NCBI GenBank assembly: GCA_021297855.1
Contig: JAJTHM010000034.1
Span: 1-33,026, forward strand
DNA from: Sphingobacteriales bacterium
GTDB taxonomy: Bacteria > Bacteroidota > Bacteroidia > Chitinophagales > JADJOU01
DNA length: 33,026 nt
Reading direction: 5' to 3'
The notes below the pieces were generated by a model that was not told where the DNA came from, did no database searches, and saw only the letters and a program-made list of their open reading frames with translations. The translations under genes and the position numbers were made by a program. Below are positions 17,247-25,314 of the stretch, piece after piece. Every line of letters begins with the position of its first letter. Within the stretch, counting starts at the first letter, position 1.

Positions 17247-17612
17247 ATGTCTCCCAAAACTCTTATCCGGCAGTGGGTTGAAACCTTTAATAGAATAGAT
17301 ATAGACGGCTTAGCGACTATGTATCACGAGGATGCTATCAATCATCAGGTAAATACCGAACCATTGCATGGTCTTGAAGCCATTCGGAATATGTTTATTG
17401 AAGAATTTTCCAAAGCGAATATGGTATGTGAAATAGAAAATATTTTCGAAGATGGCAACTGGGGCATGCTCGAATGGAAGGACCCCGATGGGTTAAGAGG
17501 GTGTGGATTTTTTCAATTCAAAGACGATAAAATCATTTTTCAACGAGGTTATTGGGATCGTTTGAGTTTTTTACGAATACATAAACTACCACTGCCGATA
17601 AACTTGCATTGA
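17247..17612 (+). CDS. SnoaL-like / NTF2-fold protein
   Basis: The protein has 121 residues, the usual length for a single NTF2-like cone. IRQWVETFNRIDIDGLATMY is the first helix pair, HEDAINHQ carries the pocket His/Asp residues, and GLEAIRNMFIEEF is the third helix. Strands GNWGMLEWKDPDGLRGCGFF and KIIFQRGYWDRLSFL complete the fold. The family includes polyketide cyclases, ketosteroid isomerase-like proteins and many small-molecule-binding proteins. The sequence does not say which reaction, if any, this one catalyses. The start is the ATG after the inverted-repeat element, giving the standard N-terminal helix. No partner gene is evident. Confidence 0.8.
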   Translation: MSPKTLIRQWVETFNRIDIDGLATMYHEDAINHQVNTEPLHGLEAIRNMFIEEFSKANMVCEIENIFEDGNWGMLEWKDPDGLRGCGFFQFKDDKIIFQRGYWDRLSFLRIHKLPLPINLH

Positions 17613-17916
17613 TTTAAAATTCATTACTATTCATATAAGTTTGTGCTGCTAATAATTAAGCTGCCCAAACTTAGTAGATATTTATGTATAGTCTAACATA
17701 CAAAGCGATATCTATTTTTATGAATCAAATTGCCTTATAATTGCCTAATTTTCTAGATTTTACAATTAAATAATATACGTCTTAACAAAAAACCTTATTA
17801 AAAATACGAAAAATGTTAACAACGTCACAAAATTAAATGAAAAAAGCCTAGACAGCAGTGTCATTCAAACTACATTTGTTCTCATATTTATTTTTAAAAT
17901 CTAAATTATAAACAAC
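17613..17916. other. AT-rich intergenic region with a promoter near its right end
   Basis: About 300 bp lies between the SnoaL-like and porin-like genes. No open frame or strong repeat was found. The only feature I can support is the -7 element at 17871-17878. Confidence 0.55.
17871..17878 (+). promoter_or_regulatory. Putative -7 element (TACATTTG) for the porin-like gene
   Basis: TACATTTG matches TAnnTTTG and leaves a 38-base AT-rich leader before the ATG at 17917, a normal spacing for Bacteroidota. Confidence 0.5.
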
Positions 17917-18495
17917 ATGAAAAAAATTATTTTATCAATTTTCGCTCTAGCTACTTTAGCTGTAAATGCACAAGAAGTATCTGGTATAGCTAAAGGAAAT
18001 GTCGCTTTGACTGCAGGATTAGGTTTTGACAATTATACAAAAACCGCTGGTCTAGTAACTACAAAGCACACGGATATTTCTTTCAGTCCAGCAGTAATGT
18101 ATATGATTCAAAATAATTGGGGTATCAGAGGTGGTTTCTCTTATTTAAATCAAAAAACAGAGGTTGCTGGTGTTAGCGCATCAAATTCTTTGTTTGGATT
18201 CGATGCAGGTGCAAGATATTTCTTCACTCCAGCTAACAGATTGTCTTTCTACCTAGATGGTGGTATTTCTGGAAACTTCCCTACAGGAGTAACTAACATT
18301 GGTGTAAACTTCAATCCAGGTTTCCACTATTTCATTCACAACAATTGGTCATTAGGAGCTAACTTGAATTTGTTAAGCCTTAATGTATCTGCTCCAACAG
18401 GAGGTGATGCGACTACACAGTTTAGAGTAAATCCAATAACCAACATTACGGATTTCAAATTTACATTGATGTATGTAATCAAGTCTAAGAAATAA
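17917..18495 (+). CDS. Porin-family outer-membrane beta-barrel protein
   Basis: The protein has 192 residues. MKKIILSIFALATLAVNAQ is a textbook signal peptide. The mature protein has eight or so amphipathic strands separated by Gly/Asn turns: GNVALTAGLGFDNY, FSPAVMYMIQNNWGIRGGFS, FDAGARYFFTPANRLSFYLD, NPGFHYFIHNNWSLGAN and DFKFTLMYVIKSK. This is the pattern of the OmpW/OmpA-like outer membrane protein beta-barrel family, without a peptidoglycan-binding domain. It has its own promoter and a strong terminator 22 bases after the stop, so it is a single-gene unit, possibly highly expressed. The function beyond membrane location is unknown. Confidence 0.83.
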   Translation: MKKIILSIFALATLAVNAQEVSGIAKGNVALTAGLGFDNYTKTAGLVTTKHTDISFSPAVMYMIQNNWGIRGGFSYLNQKTEVAGVSASNSLFGFDAGARYFFTPANRLSFYLDGGISGNFPTGVTNIGVNFNPGFHYFIHNNWSLGANLNLLSLNVSAPTGGDATTQFRVNPITNITDFKFTLMYVIKSKK

Positions 18496-18517
18496 CAATA
18501 AACTTTATTGCATTTTT

Positions 18518-18548
18518 AAAGACCGAGCCTAGGCTCGGTCTTTTTTTT
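18518..18548 (+). terminator. Rho-independent terminator after the porin-like gene
   Basis: A perfect 26-base palindrome (each arm AAAGACCGAGCCT or its complement) is followed by a run of eight or so T. On the minus strand the downstream T-run is shorter, so it may also stop the nuo transcript coming from nuoF. Confidence 0.93.
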
Positions 18549-18593
18549 GTCTATAACTTAATGTGAAATAGCGGAACGCTTTCAAAAATGATA

Positions 18594-19958
18594 TTACGCC
18601 CCAGCCTGCGCCGCAGGCACTGGTCTCACATCTGCATAAGTATGCATGCCGAAATTCTGAGTCATACAAAGCTGAGGATTTTTGACATGCCATTCGAATT
18701 CATCTCTAAAATGACGGAGAGCAGCAGCTACAGGCCATGCAGCGGCTTCACCTAGAGGACATATCGTGGTACCATCAATTGACTTTTGAATATCCCATAA
18801 AAGGTCTATATCTGACATGGTGCCGTGTCCATTTTCAATCTTATGCAATACCTTTTCTAACCAACCTGTGCCTTCGCGGCATGGACTGCATTGTCCACAA
18901 CTTTCGTGATGATAGAATCGCGCAAAATTCCATGTATTACGCACAATACACTGATCTTCATCATAGAGCATAAATCCTCCTGACCCAAGCATAGTTCCCG
19001 TTTCAAACCCACCATCATTTAAACCTTCATAAGAAAATAGTCGATCTTCGCCTGCGGCTGTTTTACAAACTAAATTAGCCGGAAGTATTGGCATAGAACT
19101 TCCACCTGCGACACAGGCTTTCATTCTCTTGCCATTAGGAATTCCGCCTAGCCATTCATCCGAATAGATAAAATCTTCCATCTTCATCCCGAGTTCTATT
19201 TCATATATACCAGGTTTCTTGATATTCCCAGAAGCCGATATTAATTTCGTCCCTGTACTTTTCCCTATACCTATTTTAGCATACTCATCCCCACTCATTT
19301 CGATAATAGGAACAACCGCTGCTATAGTTTCTACATTATTGACTACCGTAGGGCACTGATAAAGTCCTTTGACAGCTGGGAATGGTGGCTTCATACGAGG
19401 ATTTCCACGCTTGCCCTCTAAGGCTTCTAAAAGAGCGGTTTCTTCTCCACAAATATACGCACCCGCACCTGGCGTCACATATAACTCACAGTCGAAACCA
19501 GTTTTTAAAATATTCTTTCCTAACCAACCAGCATTCTTGGCTTCGGCAATGGCTTTTTCTAAAATATCTACTATCCACATATACTCCCCTCGGATAAAAA
19601 TATGTCCAACATTGGCACCAAGTGCAAAGCAAGAATTAATCATTCCTTCTATCAATAGATGTGGAAGTTTTTCCATGATATATCTATCTTTAAAAGTACC
19701 AGGCTCTGATTCGTCTGCATTGCAGACGAGATAGCGAGGAACTCCCTCAGGCTTAGCGAGAAAGGACCATTTCATCCCTGTGGGAAAACCAGCACCCCCT
19801 CGACCTCTCAGTCCCGATTTCTGAACCTCAGAGACAATCTCTTCGGGTGTCATCTTCAAAGCCTTTTCTGTAGAAGCATAGCCGCCGTTTTTTCTATAGA
19901 CTTCATAAGTCTCTATTCCTGCGATGTGGGCGTTTTTAAGTAGTAGTTTGCGTGACAT
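18594..19958 (-). CDS. nuoF: NADH-quinone oxidoreductase subunit F (NADH/FMN-binding)
   Basis: The protein has 454 residues, within the family's usual range. NuoF takes electrons from NADH to FMN and passes them to the N3 iron-sulfur cluster at the tip of the complex I peripheral arm. GLRGRGGAGFPTGMKW (49-64) is the NADH-binding glycine-rich loop and CNADESEPGTFKDR (79-92) the FMN site. CGEETALLEALEG is the conserved nucleotide-contact region. ESCGQCSPCREGTGW (about 350-362) supplies three N3 cysteines, with the fourth in TICPLGEAAAWP. All are present. It is the last gene of the nuo cluster, four bases after the TOPRIM gene stop. No nuoG follows; the next feature downstream is the palindromic terminator at 18518. 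Confidence 0.97.
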   Translation of the reverse strand: MSRKLLLKNAHIAGIETYEVYRKNGGYASTEKALKMTPEEIVSEVQKSGLRGRGGAGFPTGMKWSFLAKPEGVPRYLVCNADESEPGTFKDRYIMEKLPHLLIEGMINSCFALGANVGHIFIRGEYMWIVDILEKAIAEAKNAGWLGKNILKTGFDCELYVTPGAGAYICGEETALLEALEGKRGNPRMKPPFPAVKGLYQCPTVVNNVETIAAVVPIIEMSGDEYAKIGIGKSTGTKLISASGNIKKPGIYEIELGMKMEDFIYSDEWLGGIPNGKRMKACVAGGSSMPILPANLVCKTAAGEDRLFSYEGLNDGGFETGTMLGSGGFMLYDEDQCIVRNTWNFARFYHHESCGQCSPCREGTGWLEKVLHKIENGHGTMSDIDLLWDIQKSIDGTTICPLGEAAAWPVAAALRHFRDEFEWHVKNPQLCMTQNFGMHTYADVRPVPAAQAGA

Positions 19959-19962
19959 ATTG

Positions 19963-20637
19963 TTAATTTGACTTTAAATTTAAATTGTCTTCAAGAAATT
20001 TGCATAGTGATTTTAGGTGATTATTCTCTTCAAAATTATATTCCCAAAGTCCATCATCGGAATAATCCCGTTTTGTTTTTTTATTCTGGTAGAATCCAGT
20101 CCTATAATTTTCAAATAAATCCACATAGGAATAAACCATTCCAGCCGACTTCGGAATTTTTAATTCATATCTAGCTTCATTTTTCGACTGTAAACAGCCA
20201 TAGAGATTATTCCAACATTCAATAAAAAATCTTTTATCGGGCTTGATGCAACTCATATAAAAAGATTCTAAATCCCCATTGTCAGAATCATTGGGAAGCA
20301 AATAGATAGAGTAGTTAATATTTTTTTTCGTCGCTTTAATTAACTCTGCAAAACCAACCTCTATTTCTTTTTTTCTTTTTGTGTACCCACCTAGATTTGA
20401 TGTATTATCTGCATCAAAAATAATTAGATTTTTCCCGCTAGATTCTATTCTATAAATTTCTTTTAAAGCTACTTGTTTAAACAAACCTTGCCATCCATTA
20501 CAATTAATAATACAATCCTCAAGTGCTAGTCCGTTATAAGGGAAACTTATATTGTAATGAATTTCCAAAATGGTAGCAATCATTTTTTGGTCTGTATTCC
20601 CTTCAACAAATATTTTATTTAAACTAAAATCTAACAT
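19963..20637 (-). CDS. TOPRIM-like protein (DUF3226 type), partner of the adjacent AAA ATPase
   Basis: The protein has 224 residues. FVEGNTDQK near the N-terminus carries the TOPRIM Glu (about 12). LIIFDADNTSNLGGYTKRKK has the paired Asp residues (75 and 77). LLPNDSDNGDLESFY follows with an acidic pair typical of DUF3226. TOPRIM domains bind metal and cut or rejoin nucleic acids; in OLD and PARIS-type systems they are the nuclease effector. Here the ATG overlaps the stop of the ATPase gene (TAATG), so the two are translated as a pair. The C-terminal third (about 150-224) is Lys/Asn-rich and unassigned. A defence role is inferred from the domain pair, not shown. The gene lies between nuoE and nuoF, to which it has no known functional link. 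Confidence 0.78.
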   Translation of the reverse strand: MLDFSLNKIFVEGNTDQKMIATILEIHYNISFPYNGLALEDCIINCNGWQGLFKQVALKEIYRIESSGKNLIIFDADNTSNLGGYTKRKKEIEVGFAELIKATKKNINYSIYLLPNDSDNGDLESFYMSCIKPDKRFFIECWNNLYGCLQSKNEARYELKIPKSAGMVYSYVDLFENYRTGFYQNKKTKRDYSDDGLWEYNFEENNHLKSLCKFLEDNLNLKSN

Positions 20638-21767
20638 TATGCTCCCCTTAAGTTAGTATTAGAAATTAAGCCAGCCTTTATATTCTCATAACTTAATGTA
20701 GAAGCATAAACTTTTCCATTATGCTCCTCCATCTCTATCAATCTCCCCTTTTCCTCCATTCCCAATTCCTCCAATGCCTGAGCATAAGCCTCAATACACT
20801 CTTGAGAGTGAGTGGTGGCGAAAATTTGGATATTGAGCTTAGTAGCTAACATTAAAAATTCTTTCCAAAAAATCTTTAATCTAGAAAAATGAATACCTGT
20901 ATCAATTTCATCAATTAAAAAATAATTAAACCCATTTTTTTTAGCGTAATAGACTTCTATTAAATACCTTATAATTTTCTGAACTCCATCACCAAATCTT
21001 GTAACATTAACAAAAAGACCTTTTGAAGATTTTGTTGCGATAAAAATCATTTCATCGCTGTCATTATTAATCTTTTGAATATTGATAGCAATAATATCAG
21101 GTATAATCACAATTTTGATTATTGAAACTATTTCCTCATAATCAAATGCAGTCAAATTCAAAAGCTCTATTTGCGATAGTTCTTTTATAAATTTATTTAA
21201 ATCTCTTTCGTAAAAATTACGAAACTTAACTATAGGTTTGTATAACTTGGATTCAAACTTTCTATCTTCTCTGTAATAATCATCTTCATACATAAACTGT
21301 ATCTCAGGCTTCACATTAGACTTATCTATTCGAATCCAATATTTATATTCAATACCATCCATGAAATAAGGCGTACTTACAAAAAGATCTTTGTCTTCTT
21401 CCTTAAGTCTAAAATAATCAATATCTGTAAGAATTACTTTTTGACTATTAAAAACTAATGTAAGTGGCAGTTCTTCTTTGTTTTTGAGTAGATTAAAATA
21501 ATTAAATTTTGGAATAATTGGATTTTTTGAATATTTATTCTCAGCGTGATGATGTATATGTTGATCACATAATAAACTATGAAACTTAAAGACTAGGTCA
21601 TTATTACTTTTTAAATTTAGACTTAATGCCTCCAGCAAACTCGTCTTCCCCACATTATTATCCCCCGTAATCAAATTAAACTGACCGATGTCATTGACGA
21701 CAAGGTGGTCAAATTTCTTGAAATTTGAAACCTCAAAATGGGTAATAAACTCGCTTTGGTCAGGCAT
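20637..21767 (-). CDS. AAA ATPase of the OLD/ABC-like type, paired with a TOPRIM protein
   Basis: The protein has 376 residues. FEVSNFKKFDHLVVNDIGQF leads into Walker A GDNNVGKT (35-42), the arrangement seen in SMC-like AAA_15/AAA_21 ATPases. A long middle region, visibly AT-rich in codon use, holds a helical/insert segment. RFGDGVQKIIRYLIE looks like the signature region. FLIDEIDTGIH (about 281-291) is Walker B with the D-loop, and FATTHSQE (about 315) is the H-motif. All ATPase motifs are intact. Relatives with a fused or separate TOPRIM domain include OLD nucleases, Gabija GajA and PARIS AriA; the separate downstream TOPRIM gene fits the two-gene layout. It begins 10 bases after the DUF4349 gene, inside the nuo operon. 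Confidence 0.82.
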   Translation of the reverse strand: MPDQSEFITHFEVSNFKKFDHLVVNDIGQFNLITGDNNVGKTSLLEALSLNLKSNNDLVFKFHSLLCDQHIHHHAENKYSKNPIIPKFNYFNLLKNKEELPLTLVFNSQKVILTDIDYFRLKEEDKDLFVSTPYFMDGIEYKYWIRIDKSNVKPEIQFMYEDDYYREDRKFESKLYKPIVKFRNFYERDLNKFIKELSQIELLNLTAFDYEEIVSIIKIVIIPDIIAINIQKINNDSDEMIFIATKSSKGLFVNVTRFGDGVQKIIRYLIEVYYAKKNGFNYFLIDEIDTGIHFSRLKIFWKEFLMLATKLNIQIFATTHSQECIEAYAQALEELGMEEKGRLIEMEEHNGKVYASTLSYENIKAGLISNTNLRGA

Positions 21768-21777
21768 TCTATTCTTT

Positions 21778-22599
21778 CTACTTATTAAATATATTCAGAC
21801 TAATTTTTTTCTTCTTGATTAGGATAAAAACACCTAGTGCTACTAAGAAAAATGGCAACAACTCTATTATCCATAAAAAGATAGTAAAAATATTGTCCCA
21901 TCCTTCTGTAAAGGAATTCTTCAATTTTGTAAAATAATTATTGGATAGTTTACTTTCTTTATCCAGAATAGTGATTTCAAACTGACTAAATTGTGTATTA
22001 TTATTTAGGAAACGTTGACGACCTTCTACTCTTTCTATGCTGCCTCGCACCTCACTGAGTTTAGCTTCTATTTCTAGCATGTCTTTTATAGTCTTGGCTT
22101 GTTTGACCAATTGTAAATAACGAAGCTCTAATTCTTTTTGTGCCTTTACTTGTGATTCATTGTCGATAAACTCTTCAGTCACATCATCGCTAGAAACACT
22201 CTTGCTAAGTAAGACGCCTCCATTTTTTTCTATTTCTAAGAGTACGGCATCAAATTTTTGAAATGGAACTTTAAAATTAATTTTATACTCCGTTATCTGA
22301 TCTAATTTTGTTTGATTATTCGAAATAATGTAACCCTGATTTTTAGCTACTAATTGCGTTAAACTTCGCACATTTTCTTCAGGATTATCGGACTCGAATG
22401 TAAGGAATGCATTTTTTATAATTTTTCTGTCATAGGTATTTAAATTACTAGAATTAACTGTAGCCTTATTTGGAATAGGGCTATTCAAAGTGATAGCATC
22501 TGCAACTGCCATTTCTGAAGCACCCATATTGGCAGCACTTTCATCTGCTCTATTGCACGATACCAAATAAATAAAAAAAAGAAAAATTAATTTTTTCAT
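21778..22599 (-). CDS. DUF4349 lipoprotein
   Basis: The protein has 273 residues. MKKLIFLFFIYLVSC is a lipoprotein signal with the lipidated Cys at 15. After a short variable stretch the DUF4349 domain begins around DRKIIKNAFLTFESDN. It includes LVAKNQGYIISNN, then a long coiled-coil-like segment (KAQKELELRYLQLVKQAKTI through VRGSIERVEGRQRFL), and a C-terminal transmembrane helix around WIIELLPFFLVALGVFILI with a Lys-rich tail. The function of DUF4349 is not established; it is a common envelope protein in Bacteroidota. It starts four bases after the nuoE stop, so it is in the operon, but nothing links it to complex I chemistry. Confidence 0.85.
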   Translation of the reverse strand: MKKLIFLFFIYLVSCNRADESAANMGASEMAVADAITLNSPIPNKATVNSSNLNTYDRKIIKNAFLTFESDNPEENVRSLTQLVAKNQGYIISNNQTKLDQITEYKINFKVPFQKFDAVLLEIEKNGGVLLSKSVSSDDVTEEFIDNESQVKAQKELELRYLQLVKQAKTIKDMLEIEAKLSEVRGSIERVEGRQRFLNNNTQFSQFEITILDKESKLSNNYFTKLKNSFTEGWDNIFTIFLWIIELLPFFLVALGVFILIKKKKISLNIFNK

Positions 22600-22603
22600 A
22601 AAA

Positions 22604-23119
22604 TTACTTCTTAGTTCTCAATTCTTCTATCAATGCATCTATTTTCTCGGGGGTCAAATGCTCTCTATAGCTTTTTCCTAATTGCAACATAGGCGCATAT
22701 CCACAAGCTCCCAAGCACTCCACTTCTTTAATGGTAAACAAACCATCGGCTGTGGTTTCTCCTGTCTTAACTCCCAATTTCTTACAAGTATAATCTATCA
22801 AACTTTCTACACCTGCTGTAGCACACGTAGCCGTATGACAAAACTCAAGCATATATTTCCCAACGGGCTTCAAGTTGTACATAGAATAGAAACTAGCTAC
22901 CTCATAGACTTCTATTGGCTTCAAATTTAAAATTTCAGCTACATAATTCATTGTATTGACACTCAACCAACCTCCAAACTCAGCCTGTGCCAAATGCAAA
23001 ACGCGAAGGATGGCACTTTTTTGTTTGCCCTCGGGATACTGGGCTATGATACGCTGCACTTCTTGCAAAGTCTCTGCTTTGAATTGTGGTTTTTCTGGGG
23101 CTTCAGTTACTTTTACCAT
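22604..23119 (-). CDS. nuoE: NADH-quinone oxidoreductase subunit E ([2Fe-2S], N1a)
   Basis: The protein has 171 residues, normal for NuoE. It has an N-terminal helical part (YPEGKQKSAILRVLHLAQAE) and a thioredoxin-like domain binding the N1a [2Fe-2S] cluster. Cluster ligands are Cys94 and Cys99 in FCHTATCATAG and Cys135 and Cys139 in ECLGACGYAP. All four are present. NuoE pairs with NuoF in the NADH dehydrogenase module. In most operons nuoF follows directly. Here a DUF4349 gene and an ATPase/TOPRIM pair (about 2.6 kb) separate them, and a small membrane-protein gene precedes nuoE. Confidence 0.96.
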   Translation of the reverse strand: MVKVTEAPEKPQFKAETLQEVQRIIAQYPEGKQKSAILRVLHLAQAEFGGWLSVNTMNYVAEILNLKPIEVYEVASFYSMYNLKPVGKYMLEFCHTATCATAGVESLIDYTCKKLGVKTGETTADGLFTIKEVECLGACGYAPMLQLGKSYREHLTPEKIDALIEELRTKK

Positions 23120-23127
23120 ACTTATTT

Positions 23128-23460
23128 CTATTTGATATTCTGTAAGTTTAATTCGATAAAATATTGCATACTTGCATCTTTAATCTTTCTAAAAATAAAA
23201 GTAAAGAGCATTATATATAACAGCTGTGATAAAATCCTTTCTAGATTTAATCCGTTTTCATTAATAGATTCTTTAAGATAAAAAAGAACTGCGAAAATGA
23301 AAATACTCGCAGCCATATATTCACTATTCCATAAAAGTAGAAATAAAATAGCGACAAGAGGTCTAGAGTAGGTTGCATTATCTTTCACTATCCACGGCAA
23401 CATCAACCATGATAGTCCGAGTCCTATAAGAAAAAATAAAATGCTAATTATTTCTGACAT
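23128..23460 (-). CDS. Small membrane protein of unknown function inside the nuo operon
   Basis: The protein has 110 residues with about three hydrophobic segments: IISILFFLIGLGLSWLMLPW, PLVAILFLLLWN with YMAASIFIFAVLFYL, and LLYIMLFTFIF. Short charged loops lie between them and the C-terminus is polar (MQYFIELNLQNIK). No conserved family is recognised. It is tightly packed, 5 bases after nuoD and 8 before nuoE, so it is probably translated. It is not nuoK, nuoJ or nuoH: it lacks their conserved acidic residues and expected order. It could be a lineage-specific passenger gene or an accessory membrane subunit; the sequence does not decide. Confidence 0.6.
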   Translation of the reverse strand: MSEIISILFFLIGLGLSWLMLPWIVKDNATYSRPLVAILFLLLWNSEYMAASIFIFAVLFYLKESINENGLNLERILSQLLYIMLFTFIFRKIKDASMQYFIELNLQNIK

Positions 23461-23465
23461 TCTTT

Positions 23466-24674
23466 TTATGCATCTAATTCTCCTGCGATTACATTCATAC
23501 TACTCATGGTTAAGATAGCATCACTCAATACGGAACCTTTAATCATTTCTGGATAGGCTTGATAATATATAAAGCAAGGTCTGCGGAAATGCAATCTATA
23601 TGGACTGCGGCCTCCATCACTTTGAATATAAAATCCTAATTCTCCATTTCCTCCTTCAACAGGGAAATAAACTTCCCCTTTAGGCATCGACACTTCTCCC
23701 ATGATGATTTTAAATTGATAAATCAATTGTTCCATTTTTGAATAAACATCTTGCTTAGGAGGCAAGAAGAAGTCAGGAACATTTGCGTGCGTTTTACCTT
23801 CTGGCAAATTCTCATACGCATTTTTCATCAATTTAAAACTCTGACGAATCTCTTCTTGTCGAACAGTAAATCTATCATAGGTATCTCCATTGACTCCTAC
23901 GGGAACGGTGAAATCAAAATCTTCATAGCTTGAATAAGGATGGGCTATTCTCACATCATAATCTACACCGGTAGCTCTCAGATTAGGTCCTGTAAAACCA
24001 TACTCCAGTGCTCTTTCTGCTGAGATTGGTCCTGCGCCAATACAGCGATCCATAAAAATTCGATTGCGTTCTAATAGAGAATTGAACTCTTCAAAAGCCT
24101 TAGGGAAATCCTGAATAAATTCTTTTATTAATTTATGAAACCGTGGAGAGAAATCTCTATCAAATCCTCCAATTCTTCCCATATTGGTAGTCAAGCGAGC
24201 GCCCGCCACCTCTTCGTACATATCATAGATTTTCTCTCTCCACTGCCAGATATAGGTAAATCCTGTCAAGGCACCGGTATCCACTCCTATCACAGAGTCA
24301 CAAATAATATGATCTGCTATCCTTGCCATTTCCATGAGGATAATGCGCATATAATCGACCTTTTTAGGCACTTGAATTTTTGCCAATTTCTCCACCGCCA
24401 TCGTATAACCAATATTATTGATAGGCGAAGAGCAATAGTTCAATCTATCCGTCAGAGTAGTGATTTGATAATAGGCACGGTGCTCCGCAATTTTTTCAAA
24501 TGCTCTATGTATATATCCAATCGTAGGCTCCGAACTCAATATTTTCTCGCCATCTACCTTGAGTACATTTTGAAATATACCATGTGTAGCAGGGTGCGTA
24601 GGGCCGAGATTCAGCGTGGCTATTTCGCCATCAAAATTATCATACATTTCAAAACTAGAATTTGCAGTGCTCAT
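23466..24674 (-). CDS. nuoD: NADH-quinone oxidoreductase subunit D (49-kDa)
   Basis: The protein has 402 residues, full length. NuoD forms the quinone-binding cavity of complex I together with NuoB. LNLGPTHPATHGIF (21-34) is the conserved loop with the quinone-site His, and IGYIHRAFEKIAEHRAYYQ (52-70) is the typical helix. NYCSSPINN, GARLTTNMGRIGG, GAGPISAERALEYGFTGPNLRA and the C-terminal DAILTMSSMNVIAGELDA are all in place. It is not fused to NuoC, unlike in Escherichia coli. It starts just two bases after the stop of the Uma2-type gene. Its position fits the usual A-B-C-D-E order if the accessory genes are removed. Confidence 0.97.
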   Translation of the reverse strand: MSTANSSFEMYDNFDGEIATLNLGPTHPATHGIFQNVLKVDGEKILSSEPTIGYIHRAFEKIAEHRAYYQITTLTDRLNYCSSPINNIGYTMAVEKLAKIQVPKKVDYMRIILMEMARIADHIICDSVIGVDTGALTGFTYIWQWREKIYDMYEEVAGARLTTNMGRIGGFDRDFSPRFHKLIKEFIQDFPKAFEEFNSLLERNRIFMDRCIGAGPISAERALEYGFTGPNLRATGVDYDVRIAHPYSSYEDFDFTVPVGVNGDTYDRFTVRQEEIRQSFKLMKNAYENLPEGKTHANVPDFFLPPKQDVYSKMEQLIYQFKIIMGEVSMPKGEVYFPVEGGNGELGFYIQSDGGRSPYRLHFRRPCFIYYQAYPEMIKGSVLSDAILTMSSMNVIAGELDA

Positions 24675-24676
24675 CT

Positions 24677-25276
24677 TTATTTTTCTTTAAATATTTCTTT
24701 TACTTTAAAATCTAACTCTGGAAAAAGTGGACTAATTATTTTTTCATCTTCGATCAATGGTTTATGGTTTTGATATCTTCCTTTCACTAACTGATACACT
24801 ATAACCATTTTTTGATTAGGCTCCACTATCCAATATTCCTTTACTCCCGCCTCTTCATATAAATCAAACTTAACTCCCATTTCCTTTTTACTATTTCCTG
24901 GACTTAGGATTTCTACCACCAAATCTGGCGCGCCAAATGCACCTCTATCATCCAGTTTTGACTTGTCACAAATGACACACAAATCTGGCTGAACTACAGT
25001 ATAGACTTCATTGTCAGGAGTCGATTTCTTTTTATTTAACAAACGCACATCAAATGGTGCAGAATACAAATTACAGGGATGATTTTGAAATTTATACCAT
25101 AACATACCTGTAAGATTCAACGAGACGACTTGATGAAACCTATTAGGTGCAGGACTCATCTCCATAATTTTACCTTTAAATAACTCCACTCGCTCCTTTA
25201 ATTTCCACAAAAGATAGTCCGCATAACTATACGTTGCGTTCATGTCTAATTGAGAAAGTCGAGTAATCGTTGCCAT
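24677..25276 (-). CDS. Uma2-family PD-(D/E)XK nuclease-like protein
   Basis: The protein has 199 residues. TYSYADYLLWKLKERVELFKG and IMEMSPAPNRFHQVVSLNL are typical Uma2 N-terminal elements. VQPDLCVICD is followed by GAPDLVVEILSPGNSKKEMG, the PD-(D/E)XK-like core with Asp118 and Glu122 and Lys136 in VKFDLYEEAGVKEYWIVEP. The active-site pattern looks intact. Uma2 proteins are very common in Bacteroidota and cyanobacteria and often spread as copies. Their biological role is unclear, and no partner methylase is near. It sits between nuoC and nuoD, 38 bases after the nuoC stop and two before nuoD, so it appears to be a passenger in the nuo operon. Confidence 0.87.
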   Translation of the reverse strand: MATITRLSQLDMNATYSYADYLLWKLKERVELFKGKIMEMSPAPNRFHQVVSLNLTGMLWYKFQNHPCNLYSAPFDVRLLNKKKSTPDNEVYTVVQPDLCVICDKSKLDDRGAFGAPDLVVEILSPGNSKKEMGVKFDLYEEAGVKEYWIVEPNQKMVIVYQLVKGRYQNHKPLIEDEKIISPLFPELDFKVKEIFKEK

Positions 25277-25314
25277 TCGTTTATATTCTATTTTCTAATC
25301 TTCTAAAATCTAGT

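Noticed and set aside
23128-23460. Assignment of the small membrane protein as nuoJ or nuoK
   Set aside because: The size is near NuoK, but the conserved helix motifs and acidic residues are missing and the position between D and E is wrong.
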